Counted from the stretch's first letter, positions 43,826 to 53,903 are shown. The stretch is DNA of 64,000 nucleotides from Macrosoma leucophasiata (GCA_036365455.1 JAWQUS010000007.1:22584001-22648000); one strand, 5' to 3'. Translations and numbers: made by a program. The notes: generated from the letters alone by a model not told the origin.

Positions 43826-44052
43826 TACTGGTGGTAGAGCTCCAGTGACGGAGCTCGCGGGCGAAATCACCACAGCATTACCTAATATACCTTGGTATTG
43901 TGCCTTGGCACAGAGGCACAATACCTTAGACCTCAGAAATGGCAACGCATCTACATTGACACCTCTAGTCTCATGTAAATGTTTATAGGCTACAGTTTTA
44001 TTTATCATCAATGTAAGCTGTACGCTTATTTGCCATTTTATAACATAAAAAA
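43826..44052 (+). repeat. 270-bp SINE-like repeat (copy 10, in the left arm)
   Basis: Carries a diagnostic internal deletion: after CATTACCTAATATACCTTGG it jumps to TATTGTGCCTTGGCACAGAG. The same deletion is in copy 15 of the right arm. Confidence 0.8.
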
Positions 44053-44149
44053 GTTGCAGCAAGATAGAAACTGCTTAATAATTTATTTGATTGCTGTGAA
44101 AATACTTACGAGATACTGCAACCATTGTTAGAAAGAAAGAAAGTAAGAA

Positions 44150-44500
44150 AACATTTATTTGGACAGCACAGGGACACAAAAAAGCGAAATTATTACATTA
44201 CAATCAATTAATTGGACAGGGAGAAAAAAAAAACACAATAAAAGTTAACAAAATAGAGATTAAGTCTCACGGCTGGTCCAAATGGGAGCCCAGATCAGCT
44301 TCATGTCAGGTCGATAACATCAATCGAACTGACGCTGATTTTCATCTGGGATCCTGTGTTCCACGAATGTCAAGCAGGTTGGACAATTAAACTAGCCATT
44401 TTACAGAACAATAACAAAATGTTCATATTATAGACGTGTTTTAAATAAATATATATATACATACATTATTAATACAATGTAAAAATATATATACTTACAA
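44150..44500 (+). repeat. insertion in the left arm, retroelement-like
   Basis: GAAAGAAAGTAAGAAAACAT, TTATTTGGACAGCACAGGGA, AGTCTCACGGCTGGTCCAAA. Absent from the right arm at the matching point (near 52110). Looks like a reversed LINE 3' end; family not identified. Confidence 0.5.
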
Positions 44501-44507
44501 TAAATGG

Positions 44508-44677
44508 TGGGATCAAAAGTCTTAGGAATCGGCGTGCATGTATGAAGAGAATGATGAATGTAGACGAGGCACGAGAGGTTTGTCAGAACCGGGTTATCTG
44601 GCGCTCTACACTCTCTTGTAGGCAGAGAGTGTAGAGCGCCAGACCGTTAGGGACCTGGCGTGAAGATACATACATAC
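44508..44677 (+). repeat. dispersed repeat with ATAC ends (copy B)
   Basis: Second copy of 5649-5812. It contains a perfect hairpin, GGCGCTCTACACTCTCT / AGAGAGTGTAGAGCGCC with loop TGTAGGC (44602-44642), where copy A has a single CTCTGCACTCTCTGCC. Confidence 0.7.
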
Positions 44678-45415
44678 AATAAATATTTTTGTTAACTGCA
44701 CGTTAATTCAAAAGTGACACTTACGATGCAGTTGTAAATTAACAGGATTACTGTACGGTTAACTACACTACAACTGATTAGTTGACCAAGCTGATTGCGA
44801 CCAGACCGTGGCCAAAAGTTTAAATTAACTGGTAATAAAGTTTAATATTTAAACCAATGCGGGGCATGCAGTATTTTTCTTCGCCATTACATTTTTGCTT
44901 TAAGATGTATGTTACACCGAACGTTTCGTGTTTGTTTGTCGGAAACAAACGAAATATCTTACTGTTCAACTTTTGTCTTATTTAATGCTTTTTATTTATT
45001 ATTCTTATTTTTTTTACATTCCTCAATCACAAATTTAATGCACTAGAAAGGATTTTGTAATTTTAATACGTAGATCGAAATTATAAAAACGTTTTCAGAT
45101 TAAAGCATCATAAATCTTAAAATCGATAGCTTACTACCAATTTTAAAATAGATATTTATTAAAACACCGCGTCTATTTTCTATATCAGACGAACAAGTTT
45201 TGAGTCTACATGAAATCTTAATGACATATAGACATATACTAAAACAGTTAAATTCGCGTGTCTGTACATTGTATTTATTTACGAAAAACCAATCGCTAAT
45301 ATCTTAAAACTTGTATATTATAAATATGAACAACGCGGGGTGAACAGCGGAAATGAAAGTTGGGGAGTCCGAGGAAGGCGGCCGTAAACACCAAATTGTC
45401 GATTTCGAATCGATC

Positions 45416-45610
45416 TATTATATCGGTTGCCTAACGAGCATGGTTGGCAATAGATGGCGCTACTGCTACATAAAGCAAGGCAATAAATGTGAAGGAAAGA
45501 TTTGACAAATCGGACAGGACTTCAGTAGCTCAATTGGAAGAGCGGCTGGACTAGATTCCCAGTAGGCCGAGAGTTCGTGTCTCGCCTGAAGTCAAATTTT
45601 TCTTTAATGA
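45416..45610 (+). repeat. tRNA-carrying repeat unit
   Basis: GGTTGCCTAACGAGCATGGT, GGCAATAGATGGCGCTACTG, GAAGGAAAGATTTGACAAAT, then the tRNA-like sequence. Same 5' flank as in the units at 51191-52075. Confidence 0.65.
45518..45593 (+). pseudogene. tRNA-like sequence (probable pseudogene)
   Basis: ACTTCAG / CTGAAGT acceptor stem, GCTC / GAGC D stem, T loop TTCGTGT. The T stem has a mismatch (GAGAG / CTCGC) and the loop deviates from TTCRANY. Anticodon loop CTAGATT or a 9-nt loop depending on the fold; no isotype assigned. Confidence 0.6.
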
Positions 45611-45837
45611 AAAGTATTAATGTAATATAAGATAAATATTTTCTAATAAAAAAAAGTACTTAAAAAATAACCTTACCTCAAAAATGAATTTTAGTTATTC
45701 ACTAGACGTAACTATTTTTCAAATTAAAATAATAATAATACCTAGTATAGACCGATTGTATTACCAAGTTAATGATCATTTTGACACGAAAAAAAAAAAG
45801 ATTACCAACAAATTAACCGTGTATAAGAGAAAAAAAA

Positions 45838-46165
45838 AACTGCCTCAGTAGCGTAGTGGTAGCAGGCCACTACTATTATGCTGGAGGTCCTGGGTTCGAT
45901 TCCCGGGTCGGGGACTATCAGAGATAACGGTTTAAAATCCTTTATCTCTGCTTGTATTAAGATATTTCCATTTTCTGGAAGTTTCCCAGTACCCCGGAGT
46001 TTGGTAATGTGCCCGGAGATGGCAACAGGTTCGCCACCTGTTACATGGGCCAAAACGTAACCGGCGAGTCGTGGGTGTTTGCATGTATGATTGAATGCAT
46101 GCATTTACCTCTGCCTACCCCTTCGGGGATTACAGGCGTGAAGTTACGTTATAAGAGAAACAAAA
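45838..46165 (+). repeat. tRNA-derived SINE, second family (copy 2)
   Basis: Best copy. Head GCCTCAGTAGCGTAGTGGTA (box A) and GGGTTCGATTCCCGGG (box B). Body ATTTTCTGGAAGTTTCCCAG, GGTAATGTGCCCGGAGATGG, CACCTGTTACATGGGCCAAA, tail CTACCCCTTCGGGGATTACA and GGCGTGAAGTTACGTTA. Confidence 0.85.
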
Positions 46166-47558
46166 GATTGTATTATTTTTGTGTAATCCTTACATCCGTT
46201 AGAAACTCTCTTCACGCTGAAAAGTATTCCAGCTCCTTCGATATCGGTTTCCAGTACTTGAAATATACCTTTTTAAAAGACATCTTCGTCATGGTCACAA
46301 TCTAAATGCCTAACAACCCCACGAACCTGTTTGCGTGGCCACAAGTTTGCGATTTACTGGACTTTGTTACAACACAGTTTACAATTAATAGTCGCAAGCG
46401 TCGCGATATCAAGTTTAATTCAATTTGCGATAGCGGAAATATCTTCTCTATTAATCTTCGAAACATTCCACAGGGTTATCCTGTTTCTAACCTAAAGTTG
46501 CGTGTTGTAGACACAGGCGTACCTACTCACAATCTTATAATAACAACAATATACCTTATTGTACACCAGTTTGGAAAAAACAATGAAGAACAAAATCGTT
46601 AGTATATAAAACAAAAGATATATGCATTTGGTGGCATTATTGCTAAGAAAGCGATCTCTTCCAGGGAAACAAGACAAATTTGAGGTTAAGTATGTTATTA
46701 AAATTTCAGGAAGCACAAATGACTGGCGTCAATTTTTACACAAACTCAGACAACTCAACAAACTACAACACATGTTTTTAAAACCCAATTAGTATGTAAT
46801 TAAAGTGTTTACTTTAAAAGTTCTTGGTATATATTGTTAGGGTTCGTTATTATTTGTATATTAATTAAAGGCAACTAATCATTTACGAAGATATTTTGAG
46901 TCATCAATAATACAATTAAAATAATTAATATCATTCGAGACCATAGATAGTATTATAAATCTATGTTCGAGACCGTATTCCTGTCAATTTCAAATAGCGA
47001 TCGAGTATCGAGGCGTGCTCGTGATTGGTCGTTGATTAACCAATTAAATTACACAGTTTTCACAGTTGGTTGCCAGGCGACTAAAAAATGAAAAAAAACA
47101 AAAGAAGAGAAAAACCATGTTGGTCGGTGGACTCGGTAGCACGGTCATTGTCCTAAAGTAACTTATTTAAAAAAGAAAGTAATTCTATAAAAGCGTGGAG
47201 AAACAATAAAAGTGTTATTGTACTACATGGTGTTTTATCTTTGGTATTGGAGACTTACAGAACCAACGGACGAATGATATAGGTATACTACAATATATAA
47301 AAATATCAACTTCGTAATCTCGAATTAGACACGTTGCCCCTTCTAATTAAGCCGTTAAGCCTTCGATTGATTTATTGAATCCCTGTAAACCACTGGATAT
47401 CTCATTCATTGTTTTAAAATCCCAACATATCTCATGATCGATCTGCAACCTCAGGTATAGCCGTAGCAATCTATCACCCAAACCATCGTAGTAATTACAA
47501 TAAATAGCAGCTTATTTTACTAAAATTATATAACTAGCCTGCAACGCTTCATTTTCGG
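46166..47558. other. no gene seen
   Basis: Centre of the inverted-duplication block. A 98-codon frame at 46306-46602 is not recognised. 46960-47240 could be an LTR-like end (TATTGTACTACATGGTGTTT) but has no partner. Confidence 0.35.
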
Positions 47559-47693
47559 ATTTAAAAGCGAAATATGCATTATATAACCAATTTCGGTAAA
47601 AGGCATCCTGCCCCCACGGGTGCAGTGGTCCATTTCACAAGTTTAATTGATGATATCATTAATTCAGGGATGCGCGGACCGCTCTCGGGGGAG
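47559..47693 (+). repeat. 135-bp direct repeat, copy 1
   Basis: TTTAAAAGCGAAATATGCAT, CATCCTGCCCCCACGGGTGC, AGTGGTCCATTTC, GATGCGCGGACCGCTCTCGG. Copy 2 at 48730-48865, same orientation, about 90 percent alike. Confidence 0.8.
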
Positions 47694-47730
47694 TAGCGCC
47701 AACATACTCGTATTAATAAGAAGCATTTTC

Positions 47731-48164
47731 TACAAGTGGTAGAGCCAGTAGTCCAGTGACGGAGCTCACGGGCGTATGCAACACCGCATTACCCAATATA
47801 TTTACCGCTAAATGCTTGTGTTGTGTTCAGTACTGTCGTGTTCTGGCACCACCGCATTACCTAATATATTTGCCGCTAAATGCTCGTGTTCAGTACTATC
47901 GTGTTCTGGCACCACCGCATTAATAATAATAATATAATAATATAATCTTTATTTGGAATCAATAACAGAAAGGCGATACATTAACAAAGGAAACGATGAT
48001 ACCTGCAGTAGCATAAATTGTGTCGCAGATACCAACGCCCGCCTCCAAACATATTTCATCATATTCATTGTTTTTTTTTAAATACTTATAAATCACATAA
48101 AAGATAAGATTGTAAGCAGATTAGCTGACTGAATAAGTAGCAAATGTAATACATATTACATGTT

Positions 48165-48201
<37 letters not shown>

Positions 48202-48330
48202 CCTAATATATTTGCCGCTAAATGCTCGTGTTCAGTACTATCGTGTTCTGGTGAGGTGGTACGGCCCTGTAATTTCCGGCACAGAGGCATAACACCTTAG
48301 CCCTTAGCCCTCAGGAGTGGTAACGTAATA
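47731..48330 (+). repeat. 270-bp SINE-like repeat (copy 11) with internal duplication and a nested insert
   Basis: Head 47731-47921, in which the segment ACACCGCATTACC...GTGTTCTGGC is present twice; an insert at about 47922-48199; then the rest from ACCTAATATATTTGCCGCTA to GGAGTGGTAACG. The last 75 bp are cut off by copy 12. Confidence 0.75.
47922..48199 (-). repeat. LINE 3' end nested in the SINE-like repeat, with GT microsatellite
   Basis: Reversed: TTCCAAATAAAGATTATATT followed by a (TAT/TAA)n tail. The other side ends in a (GT)n run at 48164-48199. Confidence 0.55.
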
Positions 48331-48601
48331 AAAGTGGCAAACAAGCATGCAGTTCACATTGATGTTAAGTGATTACTGCAGCCTATAGACACTTACACAA
48401 TGACCAGAGGTTAAAATGCAGATACGCTGCCACTCCTGAAGTATTAGGTGTTATGCCTCTGTGCCGGAAATTACAGGGCCGTACATTACCACCTAACCGG
48501 AACACGATAGTGCTGAACACTACCATTTAGCAGCAAATATATTAGGTAATGCGATGGTGCCTACGCCCTCGAGCTCCTGCACTGGAACTCTACCACCAGT
48601 A
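48331..48601 (-). repeat. 270-bp SINE-like repeat (copy 12)
   Basis: Complete minus-strand copy, tail to tail with copy 11, so that 48200-48601 can fold back on itself. Confidence 0.85.
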
Positions 48602-48729
48602 AAAATCCATTGTTATAAAAGTCCAATATCTCTCATGGTCCACCACTTACTATCTGGGCAGGAATAATAAATAGAACCTTATTTTTCAGAAATTCAAATA
48701 GCCAGCGACGAAATGAAACTTTATTGTCG

Positions 48730-48865
48730 AGTTTAAAAGTGAAATATGCATTTTATAACCAATGTCGGTAAAAGGCATCCTGCCCCCACGGGTGCAGTGG
48801 TCCATTTCGCAAGTTAAATTGACAATATCACTAATTCAGGGATGCGCGGACCGCTCTCGGGGGAG
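48730..48865 (+). repeat. 135-bp direct repeat, copy 2
   Basis: See 47559-47693. Starts GTTTAAAAGTGAAATATGCA and ends CTCTCGGGGGAG. Confidence 0.8.
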
Positions 48866-49072
48866 CCGGCTACCATTTTGATACGTTATTGTTACTGCAA
48901 TAAAGGTATTTCATTATTATCCAATGAAGTGAGCGTTCATATTAAAAGATTTATCTGTGAATTGTATCCCTGTGGGAAAACTTTCCCGTCTACCCACTAA
49001 AAAACTCTCGATGTCCCGACTCGTCCGCCATCAGTAGGAGGGTCACAGGACGGATATCGCCGTATATTTTTT

Positions 49073-49360
49073 AACTGATGGTAGAGCTCCAGTGACGGAG
49101 CTCAAGGGCGTAGGCACCACCGCATTACCTAATATACTTGCCGCTAAATGGTAGTGATCAGCACTATCGTGTTCCGGTCAGGTGGTAATGTACGGCCCTG
49201 TAATTTCCGGCACAGAGGCACAACACCTTAGGCCTCAGGAGTGGTAACGCATCTGCATCTTGACCTTGGTCCTTGTGTGGGTGTATATAGGCTGCAGTCA
49301 TCACTTCACATCAATTTGAACTGCATGATTGTTTGCCACTTCCATTACATTAAAAAAAAA
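49073..49360 (+). repeat. 270-bp SINE-like repeat (copy 13)
   Basis: Complete, near consensus, with A9 tail. Confidence 0.85.
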
Positions 49361-50031
49361 TCGCGCAAAAATAGAACAAAATAAATGTTTTATTGAAAAA
49401 TCGTGAATCTTGTAGCATCCATTCCATAATTCCATAATTATATTACTATTATCAAGATCGAGAGCCTGGGGCCTGCGCGCTTGCAACCAGGTGAAAATCC
49501 AAAATATCCAAGTCCCGATTGTTGCACAGTACACATTTTCCGATCACTATGTAAAACAACACGACCAAATTAAGTATAATAAAACACCCCTTAATAATTC
49601 TTAGAGTTATTAAAACGTAAAAGCATCATAACTTCATTTACACCGTTTGGCACAGCGGAGCCTAATAAAGAATATTCACATAGGCTAAGCGCGTGTTAGC
49701 TATATTTCGACTTTATTAAAAACAACGGCTATTACACCAGCGGGGTGCACGCCAAAACCCTGAATTAGTAAATGAGTTGGTGACTGGAAAATATTAAGCT
49801 TTTACATAATAAATAACAATAAGTTGCTTATTTATTTTTTAGGTTATGAAATTAAAATAAGCACACGATCATTTACCTATACGTACATAAGTACTGAGAG
49901 TGTACTGTCCAGTACAGTACACTCCCCTTGGTAACACGGATCTGGTTTTCAGAAGTCCATTTACGTGTGGTAAATGGACTTCTTTAATTAATTTACATAG
50001 TAACGTGACAGATTAAGTGAAAGATCTTATA
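49361..50031. other. no gene seen; two short hairpins
   Basis: 49895-49925 (GAGTGTACTG/CAGTACACTC type) and 49955-49984 (AAGTCCATTTAC/GTAAATGGACTT) are inverted repeats. A minus frame at 49301-49534 has no domain. Confidence 0.4.
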
Positions 50032-50244
50032 CTGCTGTGCTGAAAATTACGGAGCCATACAATGCCTTTTTTCTGTAGGTAATGAAGGTCCGGTGTAGCT
50101 GAAGCCATACATTAGCGACCATCTAATCAAAACACGAGTGCTGAACATTAACATTGCGGAACATTACCAGTTGGTGGCAGATTAATAAGGTAATGTGGTG
50201 GTGTCTACGCCCTCGAGCTCCTACACGGAGCTCTACCACCAGTA
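50032..50244 (-). repeat. 270-bp SINE-like repeat (copy 14, partial)
   Basis: Starts inside the body (TGTGCTGAAAATTACGGAGC), has a small duplication of GAACATTA(A/C)CA, ends GAGCTCTACCACCAGTA. Confidence 0.7.
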
Positions 50245-50346
50245 AATGTTACCTAGATTTTTAGTAATACTTTTTAATAGTGTTTCTAAAATGAATCAGA
50301 ATCGTGATTTTGTTTTTAAAATGATTATAACAACGCCTCATTGAAA

Positions 50347-50652
50347 AAAACGTAACGTAACTTCACGCCTGTAATCCCCGAAGGGGTAGGCAGAGGTAAA
50401 TGCATGCATTCAAGCATACATGCAAACACCCACGATTCGCCGTTTACGTTTTGGCCCATGTAACAGGTGGCGAGCCTGTTGACATCTCCGGGCACATTAC
50501 CAAACTTTGAGGTACTGGGAAATTTCCAGAAAATGGAAAAATCCCAATAGAACCAGTGATAAAGGCTTTTTCACCATTATCTCTGATAACCCCCTACCCG
50601 GGAATCGAACCCAGGACCTCAGCGTAGTAGTAGTGGCCTGCTACCACTAGGA
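50347..50652 (-). repeat. tRNA-derived SINE, second family (copy 3)
   Basis: Reverse orientation: AACTTCACGCCTGTAATCCC tail, GGGAATCGAACCCAGGACCT box B, GCCTGCTACCACTAGG head. Confidence 0.8.
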
Positions 50653-51234
50653 AAAAAACGAGACAAACAATGTGGTTGAGTTTGTTTTTTTTATTCATGA
50701 TTTCATTAAGATTTCATGTAGACTCAAAACTTGTTCGTCTGATATAAAAAATAGACGCGGTGTTTTAATAAATGTCTATTTGAAAATTGGTAGTAAGTAG
50801 TAAGCTATCCATTTTAAGATTTTTGATGCTTTAATCTGAAAAACTGTTTTTGTAATTTCGATCTACGTATTAAAATTACAAAATCCTTTCGAGCACTTTT
50901 AATTTGTGCTTGAGGGATGTAAAAAAATTAAGAATAATAAATAAAAGGCATTAAACAAGGCAAAAGGTGAACAGTAAGATTTTTCGTTTGTTTCCGACAA
51001 ACAAACACGAAACGTTCGGTGTAACATACGTCTTGAAGCAAAAATGCAATGGCAGAGAAAAATACTGCATGCCCCGCATTGGTTTAAATATTAAACTATA
51101 TTACCAGTTAATTTAAACTTTTGGCCACGGTCTGGTCGCAGTCAGCTTGGTCAACTAATCACCAGTGTAGTTAACCGTACAATAATTCTGTAAATTTATT
51201 ACTTTATTTTAAAGAAAAATGGAAAGAATAATTT

Positions 51235-51310
51235 GACTTCAGGCGAGACTCGAACTCGCGGCCTACTGGGAATCTAGTCCAGCCGCTCTTCCAATTGAGC
51301 TACTGAAGTC
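51235..51310 (-). pseudogene. tRNA-like sequence (unit 1)
   Basis: Acceptor ACTTCAG/CTGAAGT, D stem GCTC/GAGC, T arm GCGAG-TTCGAGT-CTCGC, all paired. The anticodon region CTGGACTAGATTCCCAG has one mismatch in a 5-bp stem (loop CTAGATT, nominal AGA) or a 9-nt loop. Two nucleotides more than a standard tRNA in this region argue for a pseudogene. Confidence 0.65.
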
Positions 51311-51540
51311 CTGCCCGATTTGTCAAATCTTTCCTTCACATTTATTGCATTGCTTTATGGTAGCAGCAGCGCCATCTATTGCCAACTATGCTAGTTAGGC
51401 AACCGATATAATAGACTTTGCAGTTTATTGAATATCGTAAAGAAGTCGCTTTTACCCTTAATAATTGTTTTATATTATTTCGCATTAACACATGCTTGTG
51501 AAATATATTTTATTTTAATGAAAAATGGAAAGTGAAATTT

Positions 51541-51616
51541 GACTTCAGGCGAGACTCGAACTCGCGGCCTACTGGGAATCTAGTCGAGCCGCTCTTCCAA
51601 TTGAGCTACTGAAGTC
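51541..51616 (-). pseudogene. tRNA-like sequence (unit 2)
   Basis: Same as unit 1 apart from one change beside the anticodon arm (GTCGAG for GTCCAG on the plus strand). Confidence 0.65.
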
Positions 51617-51909
51617 CTGCCCGATTTGTCAAATCTTTCCTTCACATTTATTGCATTGCTTTATGGTAGCAGCAGCGCCATCTATTGCCAACTATGCTAG
51701 TTAGGCAACCGATATAATAGACTTTGCAGTTTATTGAATATCGTAAAGAAGTCGCTTTTACCCTTAATAATTGTTTTATATTATTTCGCATTAACACATG
51801 CTTGTGAAATATATTTTATTTTAAAGAAAAAAAAATGGCAATAGATGGCGCTGCTGCTACCATAAAGCAATGCAATAAATGTGAAGGAAAGATTTGACAA
51901 ATCGGGCAG

Positions 51910-51981
51910 GACTTCAGCTCAATTGGAAGAGCGGCTGGACTAGATTCCCAGTAGGCCGCGAGTTTGAGTCTCGCCGGAAAT
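51910..51981 (+). pseudogene. tRNA-like sequence (unit 3, damaged)
   Basis: GTAG between acceptor and D stem is deleted, T loop is TTTGAGT, and the acceptor 3' strand is changed (CGGAAATC). Confidence 0.6.
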
Positions 51982-52204
51982 CAAAAAAAAAAAATTTTTC
52001 TTTTCATTTTTCTTTACAATAAAATATATTTCACAAGCATGTGTTAATGCGAAATAATATAAAACAATTAATAAGTGTCACTTTTGAATTAACGTGCTGT
52101 TAACAATGGTTCTTTCTTAAGTAATCTCTTAAGTTTTTTTACAGCAATCAAATAAATTATTAAGCAATCAAAAAAATCATTAAGCACTTTCTATGTTGCT
52201 GCAA

Positions 52205-52472
52205 CTTTTTTTTTTAGTAATGAAATGGCAAATAAGCATTCAGTTTACATTGATGATTAATAAAACTGTAGTCTATAAACATCTACATGAGACTAGAGGC
52301 ACAGAGATAGAACGAACTATCTACTGTGCTAGAGGTGTCAATGTAGATGCGTTGCCATTTTTGAGGTCTAAGATAATTGTGCCTCTGTGCCAAGGCACAA
52401 TACCAAGGTATATTAAGTAATGCTGTGGTGATTTCGCCCGCGAGCTCCGTCACTGGAGCTCTACTACCAGTA
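52205..52472 (-). repeat. 270-bp SINE-like repeat (copy 15, in the right arm)
   Basis: Same diagnostic internal deletion as copy 10. It has an extra segment of about 36 bp (GAACGAACTATCTACTGTGC) that copy 10 lacks. Confidence 0.8.
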
Positions 52473-52745
52473 AATAATATTTCACCATAACTTATGATTC
52501 GGCTAGGCTACACAATGAACAAAACACAAGTTGCGAAAAATTTGAAACTGGCAAACTAAAAATATATGTATATTATTATGCTATAAAAAATTCTGCGCCC
52601 AAATCCAATAAAAATTTGTTTCTACTTTTTTGTTTCAATGTTTAATTATTTGAGAGTTATCCATTCAGTATTAAATTTGCCTTTGTTCCGATTAAATATT
52701 GATTGTTCACTCTTGGACATGGCAGACATGTATTTTGTTACTTGC

Positions 52746-53123
52746 TCGAAGCGCGCATGGCCCAGCGGCTCGTGTAGATCGTAAGCGATCTGCTCGGTTA
52801 AGCACTACGGGCGCGGTTGGGTAGTGTGATGGGTGACCGCTAGTGGCAAATTAAATGCGCGTTTCCGTGCTTCGGAGGGCACGTTAAGCCGTCGGTCCCA
52901 GTTGCTATCGATGGATAGCAGTCGTTAAACCTTGTCGGAGGCCTTATGGGCGGTTTGAAAACATCTGACAGTGGGTTGGCCACTAACCCACCACCCACCT
53001 CCACCAATCCGCATTGGAGCAGCGTGGTGGAGTAAGCTCCAGGCCTCCCCCCAAAGGGGAGAGACTCGTGCCCAGCAGTGGGACGTATAATGGGTTGCCA
53101 TTATTATTATTTATTATTATTAT
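52746..53123 (+). repeat. 5S rRNA-derived SINE with (TTA)n tail
   Basis: Head GCGCGCATGGCCCAGCGGCT; 52790-52842 matches 5S rRNA: GGTTAAGCACTACGGGCGCG, then GATGGGTGACCG, the internal control box C of 5S genes. Body TTCGGAGGGCACGTTAAGCC, tail GGGGAGAGACTCGTGCCCAG, CAGTGGGACGTATAATGG, then TTATTATTATT. The Pol III promoter element is intact enough to be functional. Confidence 0.8.
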
Positions 53124-53903
53124 CTTCTTTTCTCTGTATATCTTCATTCTCTGTATATCCATCTTTGATCTTTTTGGAACATGCGGTTTCCGTTGTATCG
53201 GTCCTGACGTTCCCTATATCGACGTATTCGGTTTGCCCATGCATATACCTTTTGTTTAAAATAGTCGATGCGCTCTGTGACACGGGCAGTGTAGTCATGG
53301 GGGTTGATATTTGTTCCCGCAAAGGCCCGCTTCACAAAGCGCATCACCCTTGGGCGCGTCTTGCCCATCCCAAAGCTAGATAGTTTGCCAATAAGTACCC
53401 TGGTCTCAACGATACGTCGTTCTATTCTGCACTGCCAGGTTGGTTTGGTAGGTCTCGGCCGCGTAGTTGTTTCAGTGTTCGGAAACATAACACGAGCTAC
53501 GCGACACACAGCTACAGCAGCACAATATAGAATCAAGTGAGTAGCGCTGAGATCTTCACAGTCATCAAAGTAGTTTGACAACTGTGAATCCAGGGCACAT
53601 ACTAACCCTATATTACGTTTATGCATGGGCAAACGGGGTAACCGCGGTCTGAGGTGTATCTGTATGGGTCGATACTCAGAAAGCGCATATTCCAAAGCGC
53701 TCCTTAATGTATCACTGCAGTGGGTACTCACGGTTATAATCGCGTCATCGTCTTCCTCGCATTCGGAGTGTTGCATGTCCGCCGATGACAATGGCGGTGG
53801 TGCAGTATTCCTAGGCGAGTCCGGCGGGGCGCGATTACCCTGCGAGTCGGTGCGTAGCCGATCAAGCGCAGCGGCATCCAGCATGTTGCCACGCAGTATG
53901 ACT
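53107..53903 (-). mobile_element. second Dong/R4-like LINE, middle part (3' truncated)
   Basis: Minus strand continuation of 58243-59466, interrupted by the Gypsy element. Open from 53884 to 53144: ALEYALSEYRPIQI, HLILYCAAVAVCRV, then KPTWQCRIERRIVETRVLIG and RFVKRAFAGTNINPHDY, which align in order with the region before the RT of the LINE at 21953 (KPKWQKRLELRVQTLRGDI). The element ends at about 53124 before the RT begins; no RT or endonuclease is found. Confidence 0.75.
53899..53903 (+). repeat. target-site duplication ATGAC, left
   Basis: Same five bases at 58238-58242. Confidence 0.95.

Larger units (their letters stand above)
43563..45230 (+). repeat. large inverted duplication, left arm
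   Basis: Matches the reverse complement of 50695-52745. Anchors in order: GCAAGTAACAAAAAACATGT; TAATCGGAACAAAGGCAAAT; the SINE-like copy 43826-44052; GCTTAATAATTTATTTGATT; (insert 44150-44690 only here); ACGTTAATTCAAAAGTGACA; CAGACCGTGGCCAAAAGTTT; CGAACGTTTCGTGTTTGTTT; GAGTCTACATGAAATCTTAA. About 85-95 percent alike by eye. Confidence 0.85.
51191..52080. repeat. cluster of three tRNA-carrying units (two direct, one inverted)
   Basis: Unit 1 about 51191-51520 and unit 2 about 51521-51826 are minus-strand tandem copies with a period of 306 bp and very few differences; unit 3, 51827-52075, is inverted. Each has flank TTATTTCGCATTAACACATG, the tRNA-like core, and flank TCAAATCTTTCCTTCACATT, CCATCTATTGCCAACTATGC. 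Confidence 0.8.
50695..52745 (-). repeat. large inverted duplication, right arm
   Basis: Reverse-complement partner of 43563-45230. It carries the tRNA-unit cluster 51191-52080 that the left arm lacks at that place. Outer end GTTACTTGCT is cut by the 5S-derived SINE. Confidence 0.85.

Noticed and set aside
46306..46602. 98-codon frame on the plus strand
   Set aside because: No domain, no homologous pattern, no splice or promoter support, and it lies between repeats.
46960..47260. Possible solo LTR ending TACTACA before TGGTG
   Set aside because: No partner repeat, no target duplication and no clear start; one motif is not enough.
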